This document shows, piece after piece, positions 17,065 to 25,241 of a DNA stretch of 64,000 nucleotides; positions within the stretch are counted from its first letter, which is position 1, and each line of letters opens with the position of its first letter. The position numbers and the translations under genes were made by a program. Source of the DNA: Parafrankia sp. EUN1f (GTDB lineage Bacteria; Actinomycetota; Actinomycetes; Frankiales; Frankiaceae); contig NZ_ADGX01000036.1 in the NCBI RefSeq assembly GCF_000177675.1, positions 1 through 64,000 on the forward strand, given 5' to 3'. The notes under the pieces were generated by a model. It ran no database searches. It saw only the letters and a list, made by a program, of their open reading frames with translations, and was not told the DNA's origin.

Positions 17065-17966
17065 CGACATCGATCCCCACCCCGACGGACCCCACGCCGA
17101 CGGAACCCACCCCGCCCACCGACGGTGCGACCGCGGCCGTGACCGAGGTGGCGGCGGACGGTGAGCTGACCCTGACGGTGACCGACGACGGCATCGCCCG
17201 GGTCACCCTCAACCGGCCGGACGCCGGCAACGCCCTCACCATGGGGCAGCGCGACGCCCTGCTCACCTGGTTCGCCCGCTTCAACGCCGACCCGTCCGTG
17301 CGGGTCGTCGTCCTCGGCAGCACCGGACGTTTCTTCTGCACCGGCGCGGACCTGCGCCAGCAGCGTTCCGCCGGGCCGCGCCCCGACGGTGTGCCCGAGA
17401 AGCTCGTCGGTGACATCCGCCGGGCGATGACCACCGGCGGCATCAACGTGGTGCACGCGATCCTCGACTGCGAGAAGCCGGTGATCGCGGCCGTGCAGGG
17501 CACCGCGGCCGGCATCGGGGCGCACCTGGTGTTCGCCTGCGACCTGGTCGTCGCCGCCGACAACGCGAAGTTCATCGAGATCTTCGCCCGTCGCGGGCTC
17601 GCCGTCGACGGCCTCGGGACCTGGCTGCTGCCGCGGCTGGTCGGCCTCGCCCGGGCCCGCGAGCTGGTTCTGCTTGCCGAGGACATCCCGGCCACCCGCG
17701 CCGCCGAGATCGGCCTGATCGCGCGGACCGTGCCCGCCGAGGAGCTGGCCGCGACCGTCGACGACCTGGCCACCCGCCTCGCCGCCGGCCCGACCCGCGC
17801 ACACAGCGCCAACAAGTGGCTGCTCAACCGCTCCCTGGACGTCGACCGGCACACCCTGGCGCAGGAGGAGGCCTGGGTCGTGGAGGCCCTGTCCTACACC
17901 GAGGACGCCGACGAGGGCGTGCGCAGCTTCGTCGAACGCCGCCCCACCCGCTTCCGCGGCTTCTGA
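17061..17966 (+). CDS. Enoyl-CoA hydratase/isomerase family protein
   Basis: A crotonase-fold protein of 301 residues with a GTG start overlapping the previous stop. The first 45 residues are a Pro/Thr-rich tail absent from most homologues. FCTGADL and GTAAGIGAHLVFACDL supply the oxyanion hole. In the catalytic loop, FARRGLAVDGLGTW carries Asp where hydratases often have Glu; this arrangement is commoner in isomerase-like members such as the PaaG group. It therefore either hydrates or shifts the double bond made by the acyl-CoA dehydrogenase pair encoded just upstream. A 13-base gap leads to the P450 gene. Confidence 0.85.
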   Translation: MTTSIPTPTDPTPTEPTPPTDGATAAVTEVAADGELTLTVTDDGIARVTLNRPDAGNALTMGQRDALLTWFARFNADPSVRVVVLGSTGRFFCTGADLRQQRSAGPRPDGVPEKLVGDIRRAMTTGGINVVHAILDCEKPVIAAVQGTAAGIGAHLVFACDLVVAADNAKFIEIFARRGLAVDGLGTWLLPRLVGLARARELVLLAEDIPATRAAEIGLIARTVPAEELAATVDDLATRLAAGPTRAHSANKWLLNRSLDVDRHTLAQEEAWVVEALSYTEDADEGVRSFVERRPTRFRGF

Positions 17967-17979
17967 TCAGGGGGAGACC

Positions 17980-19176
17980 ATGACCAGCACCACCGACGTC
18001 TACTACGACCCCTACGACACGGACATCGACGCCGAGCCGTACGAGGTGTGGCGGCGGATGCGCGACGAGGCGCCGGTGTACCGCAACGACCGCTTCGACT
18101 TCTGGGCGCTGTCGCGGCACGCCGACGTCGACGCGGCGTCCCGCGACCCGCGCACGTTCAGCTCGGCTCGCGGGACCACGCTGGAGCTGCTCTCCTCCGG
18201 CGGCGGCGCACCCCGGATGATGATCTTCATTGATCCGCCGGAGCACTCGCGGCTGCGGGTGCTGGTCTCCCGCGCGTTCACCCCGCGGCGTATCTCGGCG
18301 CTGCACGAGCAGATCCGCGAGCAGTGCCGCATCCTGCTCGACCCGCATGTGGGCGGCGGCGGGTTCGACTACGTCGCCGACTTCGGCGCCCAGCTGCCGT
18401 CCCGGGTGATCTCGGCGCTGCTCGGCGTGTCACCGGCCGACCAGCCGCGCATCCTCGACGTCATCAACACGATGTTCCACATCGAGCCCGGCGTCGGAAT
18501 GATCAACGACACCGCCCTCAACGCGATGTTCGAGCTGCACGGCTACCTCGTCGAGCAGCTCGCCGAACGGCGCGTCCGGCCTCGCGACGACATGTTCACC
18601 GCCCTCGTCCAGGCCGAGCTCACCGAGGACGACGGCAGCACCCGCCGGCTCGACGACCAGGAGGCGGCCAACTTCGGCGTGCTGCTCGTCTCCGCCGGCA
18701 CCGAGACCGTCGCGCGCCTGCTCGGCTGGGCGGGGCTGGCCCTCGCCGACTTCCCCGACCAGCGGGACCTGCTGGTCGACGACCCGGGCCTGATCCCGGG
18801 CGCCATCGAGGAGCTGCTGCGCTACGAGGCCCCTTCACCGAGCCAGGGCCGCAGCCTCACCCGTGACGTCACCCTGCACGGCGTGACCATTCCCGCGGGC
18901 AGCAACGTCCTGCTGCTCACCGGCTCGGCTGGCCGTGACGAGCGCGCCTTCCCGAACCCCGACGTGTTCGACGTCCGCCGTCGCATCGAGGCGCACCTGT
19001 CGTTCGGACTCGGCGCGCACTACTGCCTCGGCGCCGCCCTCGCCCGCCTCGAAGGACGGATCGCGCTGGAGGAGACCCTGCGCCGCTTCCCACGCTGGGA
19101 CGTCGACCGGGCCGGCGCCGTGCGCCTGCACACCAGCACCGTGCGCGGCTACAAGAACCTCCCCATCGCCGTGTAA
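17980..19176 (+). CDS. Cytochrome P450
   Basis: A 398-residue soluble P450. The I-helix motif SAGTETVA, the ExxR motif EELLR and the heme segment FGLGAHYCLG with C349 are intact. The start at ATG 17980 follows GGGGGAGA. It ends the unit that begins with the acyl-CoA dehydrogenases, and a terminator hairpin follows at 19212-19250. The early segment (DPRTFSSARGTTLE) is of the general bacterial class rather than clearly CYP125-like, so hydroxylation of the same acyl or polycyclic substrate is inferred from context alone. No ferredoxin gene is adjacent. Confidence 0.9.
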   Translation: MTSTTDVYYDPYDTDIDAEPYEVWRRMRDEAPVYRNDRFDFWALSRHADVDAASRDPRTFSSARGTTLELLSSGGGAPRMMIFIDPPEHSRLRVLVSRAFTPRRISALHEQIREQCRILLDPHVGGGGFDYVADFGAQLPSRVISALLGVSPADQPRILDVINTMFHIEPGVGMINDTALNAMFELHGYLVEQLAERRVRPRDDMFTALVQAELTEDDGSTRRLDDQEAANFGVLLVSAGTETVARLLGWAGLALADFPDQRDLLVDDPGLIPGAIEELLRYEAPSPSQGRSLTRDVTLHGVTIPAGSNVLLLTGSAGRDERAFPNPDVFDVRRRIEAHLSFGLGAHYCLGAALARLEGRIALEETLRRFPRWDVDRAGAVRLHTSTVRGYKNLPIAV

Positions 19177-19211
19177 GCGGCGGGTCCGCACCTCCCCGGG
19201 CGCTCCCGGTT

Positions 19212-19250
19212 CCGACAGCCTCCCGCCCGGATCGCGCGGGAGGCTGTCGG
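19212..19250 (+). terminator. Strong hairpin terminator after the P450
   Basis: Perfect 15-bp stem (CCGACAGCCTCCCGC and its inverse) with a 9-nt loop, 35 bases after the P450 stop. It lies between convergent genes and marks the end of the 14.8-19.2 kb transcription unit. Confidence 0.8.
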
Positions 19251-19380
19251 TCGAACCATCGGCATGGGACGAATGGGAGCGCTGGAAGGGACGCGATCCG
19301 CGGGCAGGGGCTGGCAGGTCACCTGGCCGAGGTCCACGGCGCGCCACTCCAACTCGGGGTGGACCTTGCCGGCCACGGCA

Positions 19381-19833
19381 CTAAAAAGAACGCCAGTCGC
19401 GGACGAACGACACGAGGAACCCCAGCATCCCGATCCCGAAGATCAGAAAAACGACTCCGCCGATGATCGAGCCGATGCCGACGTCGGAGGGGTTCCTGAC
19501 CTCGCCGGGATTCCCTCTGTCGTAGAGGACGTCCAGCCGCCTACCTTCCTCGAAGGAGCCGGAGATCTCCCGGACGTACTTCTCCCCGTCGACCGTGTAG
19601 CCGACCTTGGTGAAATGGACGGTGTAGCTGCCGTCCTCGTCCTGCCAGGTCTCGGAACGGGTGGAGAGTGCCACGGCGGTCGTGTGCGCACCGTCGTTCC
19701 GGAAACTGAGGTCCGACACGAGGCCATGGATGACCACGCCATTCCAGAACAGCAGGAAGGCGAACATGGCCAAGAAGAACAATGAATCCCCGATGCCGCT
19801 TCGGTGGCCTCGGAACCGGCGTGAGGAGCGCAT
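19381..19833 (-). CDS. DUF3592-like membrane protein
   Basis: A 150-residue protein with two predicted membrane helices. One is near residues 15-37 (SLFFLAMFAFLLFWNGVVIHG); the other is near the C-terminus (IGGVVFLIFGIGMLGFLV). Between them is an extracytoplasmic beta-rich domain with the DUF3592 pattern YTVDGEKYVREISGSFEEGRRLDVLYDRGNPGEVR. The start is taken at ATG 19833; the frame is open further upstream, but that part is Arg/Cys-rich and unlike the family. Function unknown. It is convergent with the P450 unit and otherwise isolated. Confidence 0.65.
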   Translation of the reverse strand: MRSSRRFRGHRSGIGDSLFFLAMFAFLLFWNGVVIHGLVSDLSFRNDGAHTTAVALSTRSETWQDEDGSYTVHFTKVGYTVDGEKYVREISGSFEEGRRLDVLYDRGNPGEVRNPSDVGIGSIIGGVVFLIFGIGMLGFLVSFVRDWRSF

Positions 19834-20119
19834 CCGGAACCCCCGGTCCGACGGAGAGCGCAGTCCATTCTCGGTGCAGGATAGAACCCGTCCCGCCCGG
19901 TGTCGATCAGGCATGTGACAGTCGCATCCCCGACACCGCCCTGCCTGTCGTCGGGACACTGACCGGAGTCCGACGGTGAGGACCGCCCGCCGCCGAGGCG
20001 TCTGCGACCCGCCTGCGAGAGGCCGATCTCGTGCGGCGTCCGGCTAAAGGACGACGGCGGCGCCGGTCCGCGGACGCCACGACCACCGCCGAAGCGGTTC
20101 CGGGGCGTAGGGTTCGCGG

Positions 20120-21007
20120 GTGGCTACTGCCGCCGAGTACGCAGCTGGCCGGGTTGACGCGGTACGCGACGATCCGGCGGGGCGGCTGGCGTTGCTGGGC
20201 TCTCTCTACGCGGCGCCGCCGGGGTGGCCCGAGTTGCGGCTGCCGTATCGGCGGGCGGCGTTGGCGTTCATGCGCTGGCAGCTACGCCGCGGCCTGCTCG
20301 CCCCGGTGGATGGTGAGGCGTCGGGCAGTGCGTGGTGGCGGGCCGTCAACGAACGGCTGCTGCGTGACACCGCTGAGGCGCGTGGTCATGTGGTTGGCAT
20401 GGGTGGTCCGATCTCCTCGCCGAGCGCCGCGTCGTCGGTGGCGTTCGCCCGCCGGCCTTCGGCGCGGGCGTGGTACCGCGCGCACAACGCGAGCGTCGTG
20501 GCTGCGTATCTCGACCATCGGGCGCTGGCCGACGCCGAAGGCTATGTGGAGCGGTTCTTCCTGAACCTGGTGCTGGTCCGTGTGTTGTACGCGCACGCTC
20601 TGGTGGCCGCTCCGCGCCTCGCGATGGGCTGGTTGGGGCCGGTCGCACCCCTGCTGGGTGACCCGCGGGTGAGAATGACCGGTATTTTTCTGTCGCTGTC
20701 CCGGGTGCTGCCCGACCGGTATCCGCTCCAGGGCGATCTGCAGGGGCATATCGACGACGAGCACGGCCTCGGTCGGCTGCTGGACGTCGGGATGATCGTG
20801 CCGCGCCTCGACGCGCTCTACTCCTGGTCGGCCGCGGAACTGTCGATTCCCGAACTCACCGGACTGATTCGGAACCGGGTCCCGTGCTATGCCTGGGATC
20901 CCAGCGACAGGAAACCGTGGGACCCGGCGCCGAATCTGGTCGTTCGAGCACTTCGGTGGATGGTTCCACCTGGTGGGACATCCGCCGCCGGTGGCAGCAC
21001 CGTGTGA
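20120..21007 (+). CDS. Uncharacterised protein, 295 residues
   Basis: I do not recognise the family. The GTG start at 20120 gives MATAAEYAAGRVDAVRDDPAGR, and no good ribosome binding site is visible. The chain has no signal peptide. It is mostly helical with many Arg/Trp/Leu residues, including LGSLYAAPPGWPEL, AFMRWQLRRGLL and RAWYRAHNASVVAAYLDHR. The middle portion YVERFFLNLVLVRVLYAHALV could be a buried or membrane-lying helix. PCYAWDPSDRKPW near the end is a distinctive motif for searching. The gene is monocistronic, followed by a relic coding segment and the convergent isomerase gene. Confidence 0.6.
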   Translation: MATAAEYAAGRVDAVRDDPAGRLALLGSLYAAPPGWPELRLPYRRAALAFMRWQLRRGLLAPVDGEASGSAWWRAVNERLLRDTAEARGHVVGMGGPISSPSAASSVAFARRPSARAWYRAHNASVVAAYLDHRALADAEGYVERFFLNLVLVRVLYAHALVAAPRLAMGWLGPVAPLLGDPRVRMTGIFLSLSRVLPDRYPLQGDLQGHIDDEHGLGRLLDVGMIVPRLDALYSWSAAELSIPELTGLIRNRVPCYAWDPSDRKPWDPAPNLVVRALRWMVPPGGTSAAGGSTV

Positions 21008-21024
21008 CCGGTCGTTTCCAGCTC

Positions 21025-21154
21025 CCGGGCGCTCACGCGCTCGCCGACACCGCTGCGCACCCACGTCTCCTCGGCGCTGCAATCCGGCGACCTCACCAAG
21101 GAGGAGATGGACGAGATCGTCACCGCCCGCGAAGCGCGGCCGACGTGGCGGTGA
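21025..21154 (+). pseudogene. Relic of a carboxymuconolactone-decarboxylase-like (CMD/AhpD) gene
   Basis: In one plus-strand frame, preceded by a stop and with no start, the translation contains LRTHVSSALQSGDLTKEEMDEIV before ending at TGA 21152-21154. The run ALQSGDLTKEEMDE is what one expects from the C-terminal helix of a CMD-domain protein, which normally continues with an xLHFAVY-type segment that is absent here. Only about 35 codons survive, and they overlap the 3' end of the convergent isomerase gene. I read it as a truncated remnant, perhaps left when the minus-strand cluster was inserted. Confidence 0.4.
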
Positions 21155-21950
21155 ATGCCTGGCGGGCCATTTCCGCCGGTCCGAGCGCCGCGAGTGAGGC
21201 GGAATACACCTCGGTCGCGATGATCGGCGTGGCTCCCATCGCGGCGAGAACGTCCAGAACCGCGTCGATGTCGATGTCGCCGGCGCCGGGCAACAGCCGG
21301 GCGGTGGTCGTCTCCACGACTGGGTCCTGCGCGGGCTTAGCGGGCGCGTCGCAGAGCTGGACCACGTCTATTCGTGCTGCGGGTATGTTCCGCAGCACGT
21401 CTTCTCTCGGGCCGCCGGGCTGGCGAAACCAATGCCAGAGATCGAGGACGAGACCGAGGTTGTCGCGGTTCACCGCATCCAGCAACCGTGCCGCCGCGGC
21501 GAGGGTCGGCACCACCGTCCACGGCAGGAACTCGAGGCTGATCCGCAGGCCCTGGTCCGCTGCGATATCGCAGAGGTAGGCCAGTCGCGCCGCGACCTCG
21601 CCGAGGCCTGCGGTCTCGGGACGCAAGGTTGTGATCGCGATGATGTGCTGCGCCCCGGCGCGCCGGGCGAGGTCCATGAGCGGCGCGGCTTCCGCCGCGA
21701 TCGTGGACCGGTCGGCGGTGGCCCACTCCATCGCCACCTCCACGGTGGCGATCGACAGCCCACGATCACGATGGCGGTCGAAGTACTCTCGCGGGGCCAT
21801 TCCGGCGGTGACCGCGCCGTCGAAGTGGGAGCTCGTCATCTGGACTCCGCTGAAGCCCGCATCTGCGACCACGTCGACGAGCGCGCGGATGTCGTCGGCG
21901 TCGGTCGGATGGCCCAGCGGTAACAGTGTCGGTGCCGAGATGACGGTCAT
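21120..21950 (-). CDS. Sugar phosphate isomerase/epimerase-like TIM-barrel protein
   Basis: A 276-residue AP-endonuclease-2/xylose-isomerase-like TIM barrel. Visible family motifs are LEFLPW (metal-binding Glu), DLWHWFRQPGG (metal-binding Asp/His region) and QLCDAPAKP. The start at ATG 21950 has GGAG nine bases upstream. Members isomerise or dehydrate small hydroxylated metabolites using a divalent metal. It is the last gene of a minus-strand array with an HMG-CoA-lyase-like enzyme and a CoA-transferase, so it probably acts on a hydroxy- or keto-acid intermediate; the exact reaction is not readable. Confidence 0.75.
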   Translation of the reverse strand: MTVISAPTLLPLGHPTDADDIRALVDVVADAGFSGVQMTSSHFDGAVTAGMAPREYFDRHRDRGLSIATVEVAMEWATADRSTIAAEAAPLMDLARRAGAQHIIAITTLRPETAGLGEVAARLAYLCDIAADQGLRISLEFLPWTVVPTLAAAARLLDAVNRDNLGLVLDLWHWFRQPGGPREDVLRNIPAARIDVVQLCDAPAKPAQDPVVETTTARLLPGAGDIDIDAVLDVLAAMGATPIIATEVYSASLAALGPAEMARQAFTATSAALRGR

Positions 21951-22060
21951 GATGATGATCTCCAACCAGAGTGCAGGGATGGGCGCCGCAGCTGCTCGGG
22001 ACCTCATGTGGGCATGGGCCCGGCCGGATACAGAACAGGGCGGGAGGCCCAGGACGGTGT

Positions 22061-23047
22061 TCAGTTCTGCCGGGTCGTGGTCACGCCCTTGAAGGTGCGG
22101 AGGATGTCGCTCCATCGGGCGTTGGTCATCTCGCGGGCGGAACCGCCGCGGCTGCGGTGGTCGAGGGATTCCCGGCCGGTCGTCAGCCGGGCCAGTTCCG
22201 ACACCCGGGCGTAGGCCTCTTCGTCTATGCCGGTGGTGACGCCGAGAGCGCCGGTGAAGGCGAGGAGATCCTCGGTCGGAAGATTCCCGAGAACGTCGGG
22301 CTCACCGGGAAACCACAGGTCGCCGCCGATCCCGCAGAACGCCGACTCGAGCCAGTCGACGCCGACGCCCAGCGCGGCGAGCACGTTCGCGAGCGCGAAG
22401 CCGTTCCGCGCGTGCAGGTGCAGGCCGATCTCAAGCGTCGGGAAGGCGGCACGGGTGGCTTCCAGGGAGTCGACGATCTGCGCCGGGTTGGCCATGCCGA
22501 CGGTGTCGCCGAAGTAGACGCCCACCGCCCCTGCGTCGACGGCCCGCCGCACCACCTCCAGGCGGATCGCAGGGTCGGTGGCACCGACGCACGGCGTGAA
22601 GAAGGCCATCGCGATCCCGACGATGAGGGCTGCGCCCGCGGTCCGGGTGATCTCGCCGATGGCTGGCAGGTCGGCGAGCACCTGCGCGACGCCGCTGCCC
22701 TGGTTGAGGCGGCTGACCTCCTCGTCGCAGCAGGTCAGGGCGACGAGATAGTCGAGTTCGCACTCCCCGGCGCGGTGCGCGCCACGCAGGTTGGGGACGA
22801 GCGCGCGGTACCGCACCCCGGGCTGGCGTGGCACGGCCGCGAGGACTGCCTCGGCGTCGGCGAGCTGGGGCAGCACTCGTGGGTGCGCGAACGAGGCGAC
22901 CTCGATGTCCCGGACGCCGGCGTCGATCATGCGTTCCACGAGTTCGACCTTCGCCTCCGTCGGCACGATCCGCTCGACCGACTGCAGGCCGTCCCGCAGG
23001 CCCACCTCCACGACCCTGACACCGGGCTGGAGCGCGAGCGAGCTCAT
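22061..23047 (-). CDS. HMG-CoA lyase-like enzyme (DRE-TIM family)
   Basis: A 328-residue aldolase-type lyase that would split a 3-hydroxy-acyl-CoA into acetyl-CoA (or propionyl-CoA) and a keto acid or ketone. R18-D19 and Q22 in VGLRDGLQ, plus H210 and H212 in LHLHARNG, are the metal and substrate ligands of the family. The flexible-loop motif differs: where classical HMG-CoA lyases have a GGCPYA-like Cys, this protein has FCGIGGDLWFPG at 238-248, so the loop cysteine is shifted or replaced. That suggests a different 3-hydroxy-3-alkyl substrate. Its start overlaps the stop of the CoA-transferase gene (23044-23047), so thioester formation and cleavage are probably consecutive steps. Confidence 0.85.
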   Translation of the reverse strand: MSSLALQPGVRVVEVGLRDGLQSVERIVPTEAKVELVERMIDAGVRDIEVASFAHPRVLPQLADAEAVLAAVPRQPGVRYRALVPNLRGAHRAGECELDYLVALTCCDEEVSRLNQGSGVAQVLADLPAIGEITRTAGAALIVGIAMAFFTPCVGATDPAIRLEVVRRAVDAGAVGVYFGDTVGMANPAQIVDSLEATRAAFPTLEIGLHLHARNGFALANVLAALGVGVDWLESAFCGIGGDLWFPGEPDVLGNLPTEDLLAFTGALGVTTGIDEEAYARVSELARLTTGRESLDHRSRGGSAREMTNARWSDILRTFKGVTTTRQN

Positions 23048-24300
23048 CGGATCACCCCGCGGCGACGGAGATCGGCGACGATGCCGGCGTCGATGTCGAG
23101 CTCGGCGAGCAGTTCGTCGGTGGCGTCGCCGAGCGGCGGGCCGGCCCAGCGGATCCGCGCCGGCGTGCGGTCGAAGCGGGGCACTACTGCCTGCATCGGC
23201 AGGGTCGTGCCGTCCTCGCCGACCTCCACGTCGACGATGGACCGCCGCGCGGCGAAGTGCGGGTCGTCGAGCATTTCCGGCGCCCGGTAGACCAGGCCCA
23301 CGGGCACCGCGTGGGCCAGGCAGCGGTCCTCGACCTCCCTGCGGGTGAGCGTGCTCGTCCAGGCGGTGATGATGTCGTCGAGCGCCTGCTGCCGGCGGCC
23401 TCGGTCGGCGTGCGTGGCGTAGTCCGGGTCGTCGGCGAGCGCGGGCTGGTCCATCGCCGCCGCCAGCCGCCGGAACACGGTGTCCTGGTTCGCCGCGATG
23501 AGCAGGTCCGCTCCGTCCGATGTCGGGTACACGTTGGAGGGCGCGACCCCTGGCAGTACCGAGCCGGTGCGTTCACGAACATGGCCGAACGCGGCGTAGT
23601 CGGCCACCAGTGACTCGCTCATCGCGAGGACGGCTTCGTACAGGGCACAGTCGACGATCTGGCCGCGGCCGCTGCTGGCGCGCTCGACCACCGCGGCGAC
23701 GGCGCCGAGCGCGCCGAGCATGCCGGCGAGGCTGTCGCCGATGGACAGCCCGGAGCGGCTCGGTGGTCGGTCCGGCTCGCCCATGAGGTGCCGTATCCCG
23801 CCCATCGCCTCTCCGATGGAGCCGTAGCCTGCCCGGCCGGCGTAGGGACCGGTCTGGCCGAAGCCGGTCACCCGGACCATGATGAGCCCGGGGTTGGCTG
23901 CCGAGAGCTCGTCGTAGCCCAGGCCCCAGCGTTCCAGCGTGCCGGGGCGGAAGTTCTCGACGACGATGTCCGCGGTCGCGGCGAGGCGGCGCACCAGGTC
24001 CTGGCCGTCGGCGCTGCGCAGGTCGCAGCCGAAGGATCGCTTGTTGCGGGCAAGCACCGACCAGTGCACCGGCGCTGCGGTGCCGTCGGTGTAGCCCCAC
24101 CGCCGCATCGGGTCGCCGCCGGCCGGATCCTCGATTTTGATCACCTCGGCGCCGTAGTCGCCGAGAAGCTGGCCGCAGAAGGGGCCCGCGATGAGCTGGC
24201 CAAGCTCCAGGACCCTCAGGCCCGCGAGCGGTCCGTCGCCCCGTCGTCCCTGATCCTCAGGACCGGGCGGATCACTTGTGGCCGCGGACACATCAGTCAT
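23044..24300 (-). CDS. CoA-transferase family III (CaiB/BaiF type)
   Basis: Moves CoA from a donor such as succinyl-CoA to an organic acid through an aspartyl-CoA intermediate. The 418-residue length is normal. Catalytic Asp189 lies in RSGLSIGDSLAGM, and the N-terminal LRVLELGQLIAGPFCGQLLGDYGAEVIKIE and VENFRPG motifs are typical of the family. It is translationally coupled to the HMG-CoA-lyase-like gene (ATGA overlap) and lies downstream of an IclR regulator. The pair would activate a hydroxy-dicarboxylic or branched acid and then cleave it. Confidence 0.9.
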   Translation of the reverse strand: MTDVSAATSDPPGPEDQGRRGDGPLAGLRVLELGQLIAGPFCGQLLGDYGAEVIKIEDPAGGDPMRRWGYTDGTAAPVHWSVLARNKRSFGCDLRSADGQDLVRRLAATADIVVENFRPGTLERWGLGYDELSAANPGLIMVRVTGFGQTGPYAGRAGYGSIGEAMGGIRHLMGEPDRPPSRSGLSIGDSLAGMLGALGAVAAVVERASSGRGQIVDCALYEAVLAMSESLVADYAAFGHVRERTGSVLPGVAPSNVYPTSDGADLLIAANQDTVFRRLAAAMDQPALADDPDYATHADRGRRQQALDDIITAWTSTLTRREVEDRCLAHAVPVGLVYRAPEMLDDPHFAARRSIVDVEVGEDGTTLPMQAVVPRFDRTPARIRWAGPPLGDATDELLAELDIDAGIVADLRRRGVIR

Positions 24301-24387
24301 CGGTCGTGGTCACCCCACCACATCACTTGTCTCGTTCGAACATGGGCACGGTTCGACTGTCGGCACGGCGCACGTCATACGTGGACA

Positions 24388-25182
24388 TCAGAGCAGCTGT
24401 TGCGAGATCGCCTTGGCGCACTCGACGAGGGCCGGAGCATGTTGGGCGGCACTCTCGGGTGAGAGCCGGAACGCGGGCGCGCCGATGGCCAACGCCCCGA
24501 CGAGGGCGTCGCGGGCGTCCGTCAGCGGAGCCGCCATGGAGCTGAGCCCTCGTTCGCGCTCCTCGGGCGAGTACGCCCAGCCGCGTTGGCGGGTGAGTGC
24601 CAGGTCGTCAGTGAGCCGGTCGACAGAGGTGATGGTGTTCGGCGTGAACGCGGGCAGGCCGGCGTCGAGTGCGAGCGCGAGCGCCTCGGGCTCGTGGGCC
24701 ATGAAGATCTTGCCGGCGGCACCCGCGTTGAGCGGCTGGATCTGGCCGACCTTGCCCTGATAGATGATCGACTGTTCTGAGTGGCTCATGAGTACGGCCA
24801 CTCGGGCGCCGCCCTGGCGGACGTAGACGATGCACGATTCGCCGGTGCGGTCACGCAGGTCGCTCACGATGGGCCTGGCCGCGTCGATCAGGTCGGAACC
24901 GGCGGTCGCCGCGGCCGACCAGGCCATCACCCGTAGCCCGATCGAGTAGTAGTCGCCGGTTCGCTGGAGCAGGTTCTCCTGGACGAGTGTGCGCAGGATC
25001 CGGGCCACCGTCGTTGTCGGGAGGCCGGTCGCGGCCCGGACGTCGGAGGCCCGCAGCCGCGGCTGTCCCCGGGAGAAGCAGTCCAGGATCAGAGCCTGGC
25101 GGTGCAGCACCTGGACGGCGTCACTGTCGCGCGTCACGCCGGGCGGGCCCTGCTCGGAGTCGTTGCGGTTGTCGTCGTGCAC
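24388..25182 (-). CDS. IclR-family transcriptional regulator
   Basis: A 264-residue regulator. The winged HTH is at about residues 30-85 (ASDVRAATGLPTTTVARILRTL), followed by the IclR effector-binding domain with GESCIVYVRQGGARVAVL and NAGAAGKIFMAHEP. IclR proteins usually control adjacent aromatic or organic-acid catabolism and sense a pathway intermediate. It lies inside the minus-strand catabolic array, between the CoA-transferase and the racemase-like gene, and is the only dedicated regulator there, so it is the prime candidate to control the 21-34.8 kb pathway. Confidence 0.88.
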   Translation of the reverse strand: MHDDNRNDSEQGPPGVTRDSDAVQVLHRQALILDCFSRGQPRLRASDVRAATGLPTTTVARILRTLVQENLLQRTGDYYSIGLRVMAWSAAATAGSDLIDAARPIVSDLRDRTGESCIVYVRQGGARVAVLMSHSEQSIIYQGKVGQIQPLNAGAAGKIFMAHEPEALALALDAGLPAFTPNTITSVDRLTDDLALTRQRGWAYSPEERERGLSSMAAPLTDARDALVGALAIGAPAFRLSPESAAQHAPALVECAKAISQQLL

Positions 25183-25241
25183 GCCTGCCGGTGCCTCTCG
25201 TCTGGTCGTCGGTTCGTCTGCCTGTCGCGCCGCGGGGACCG

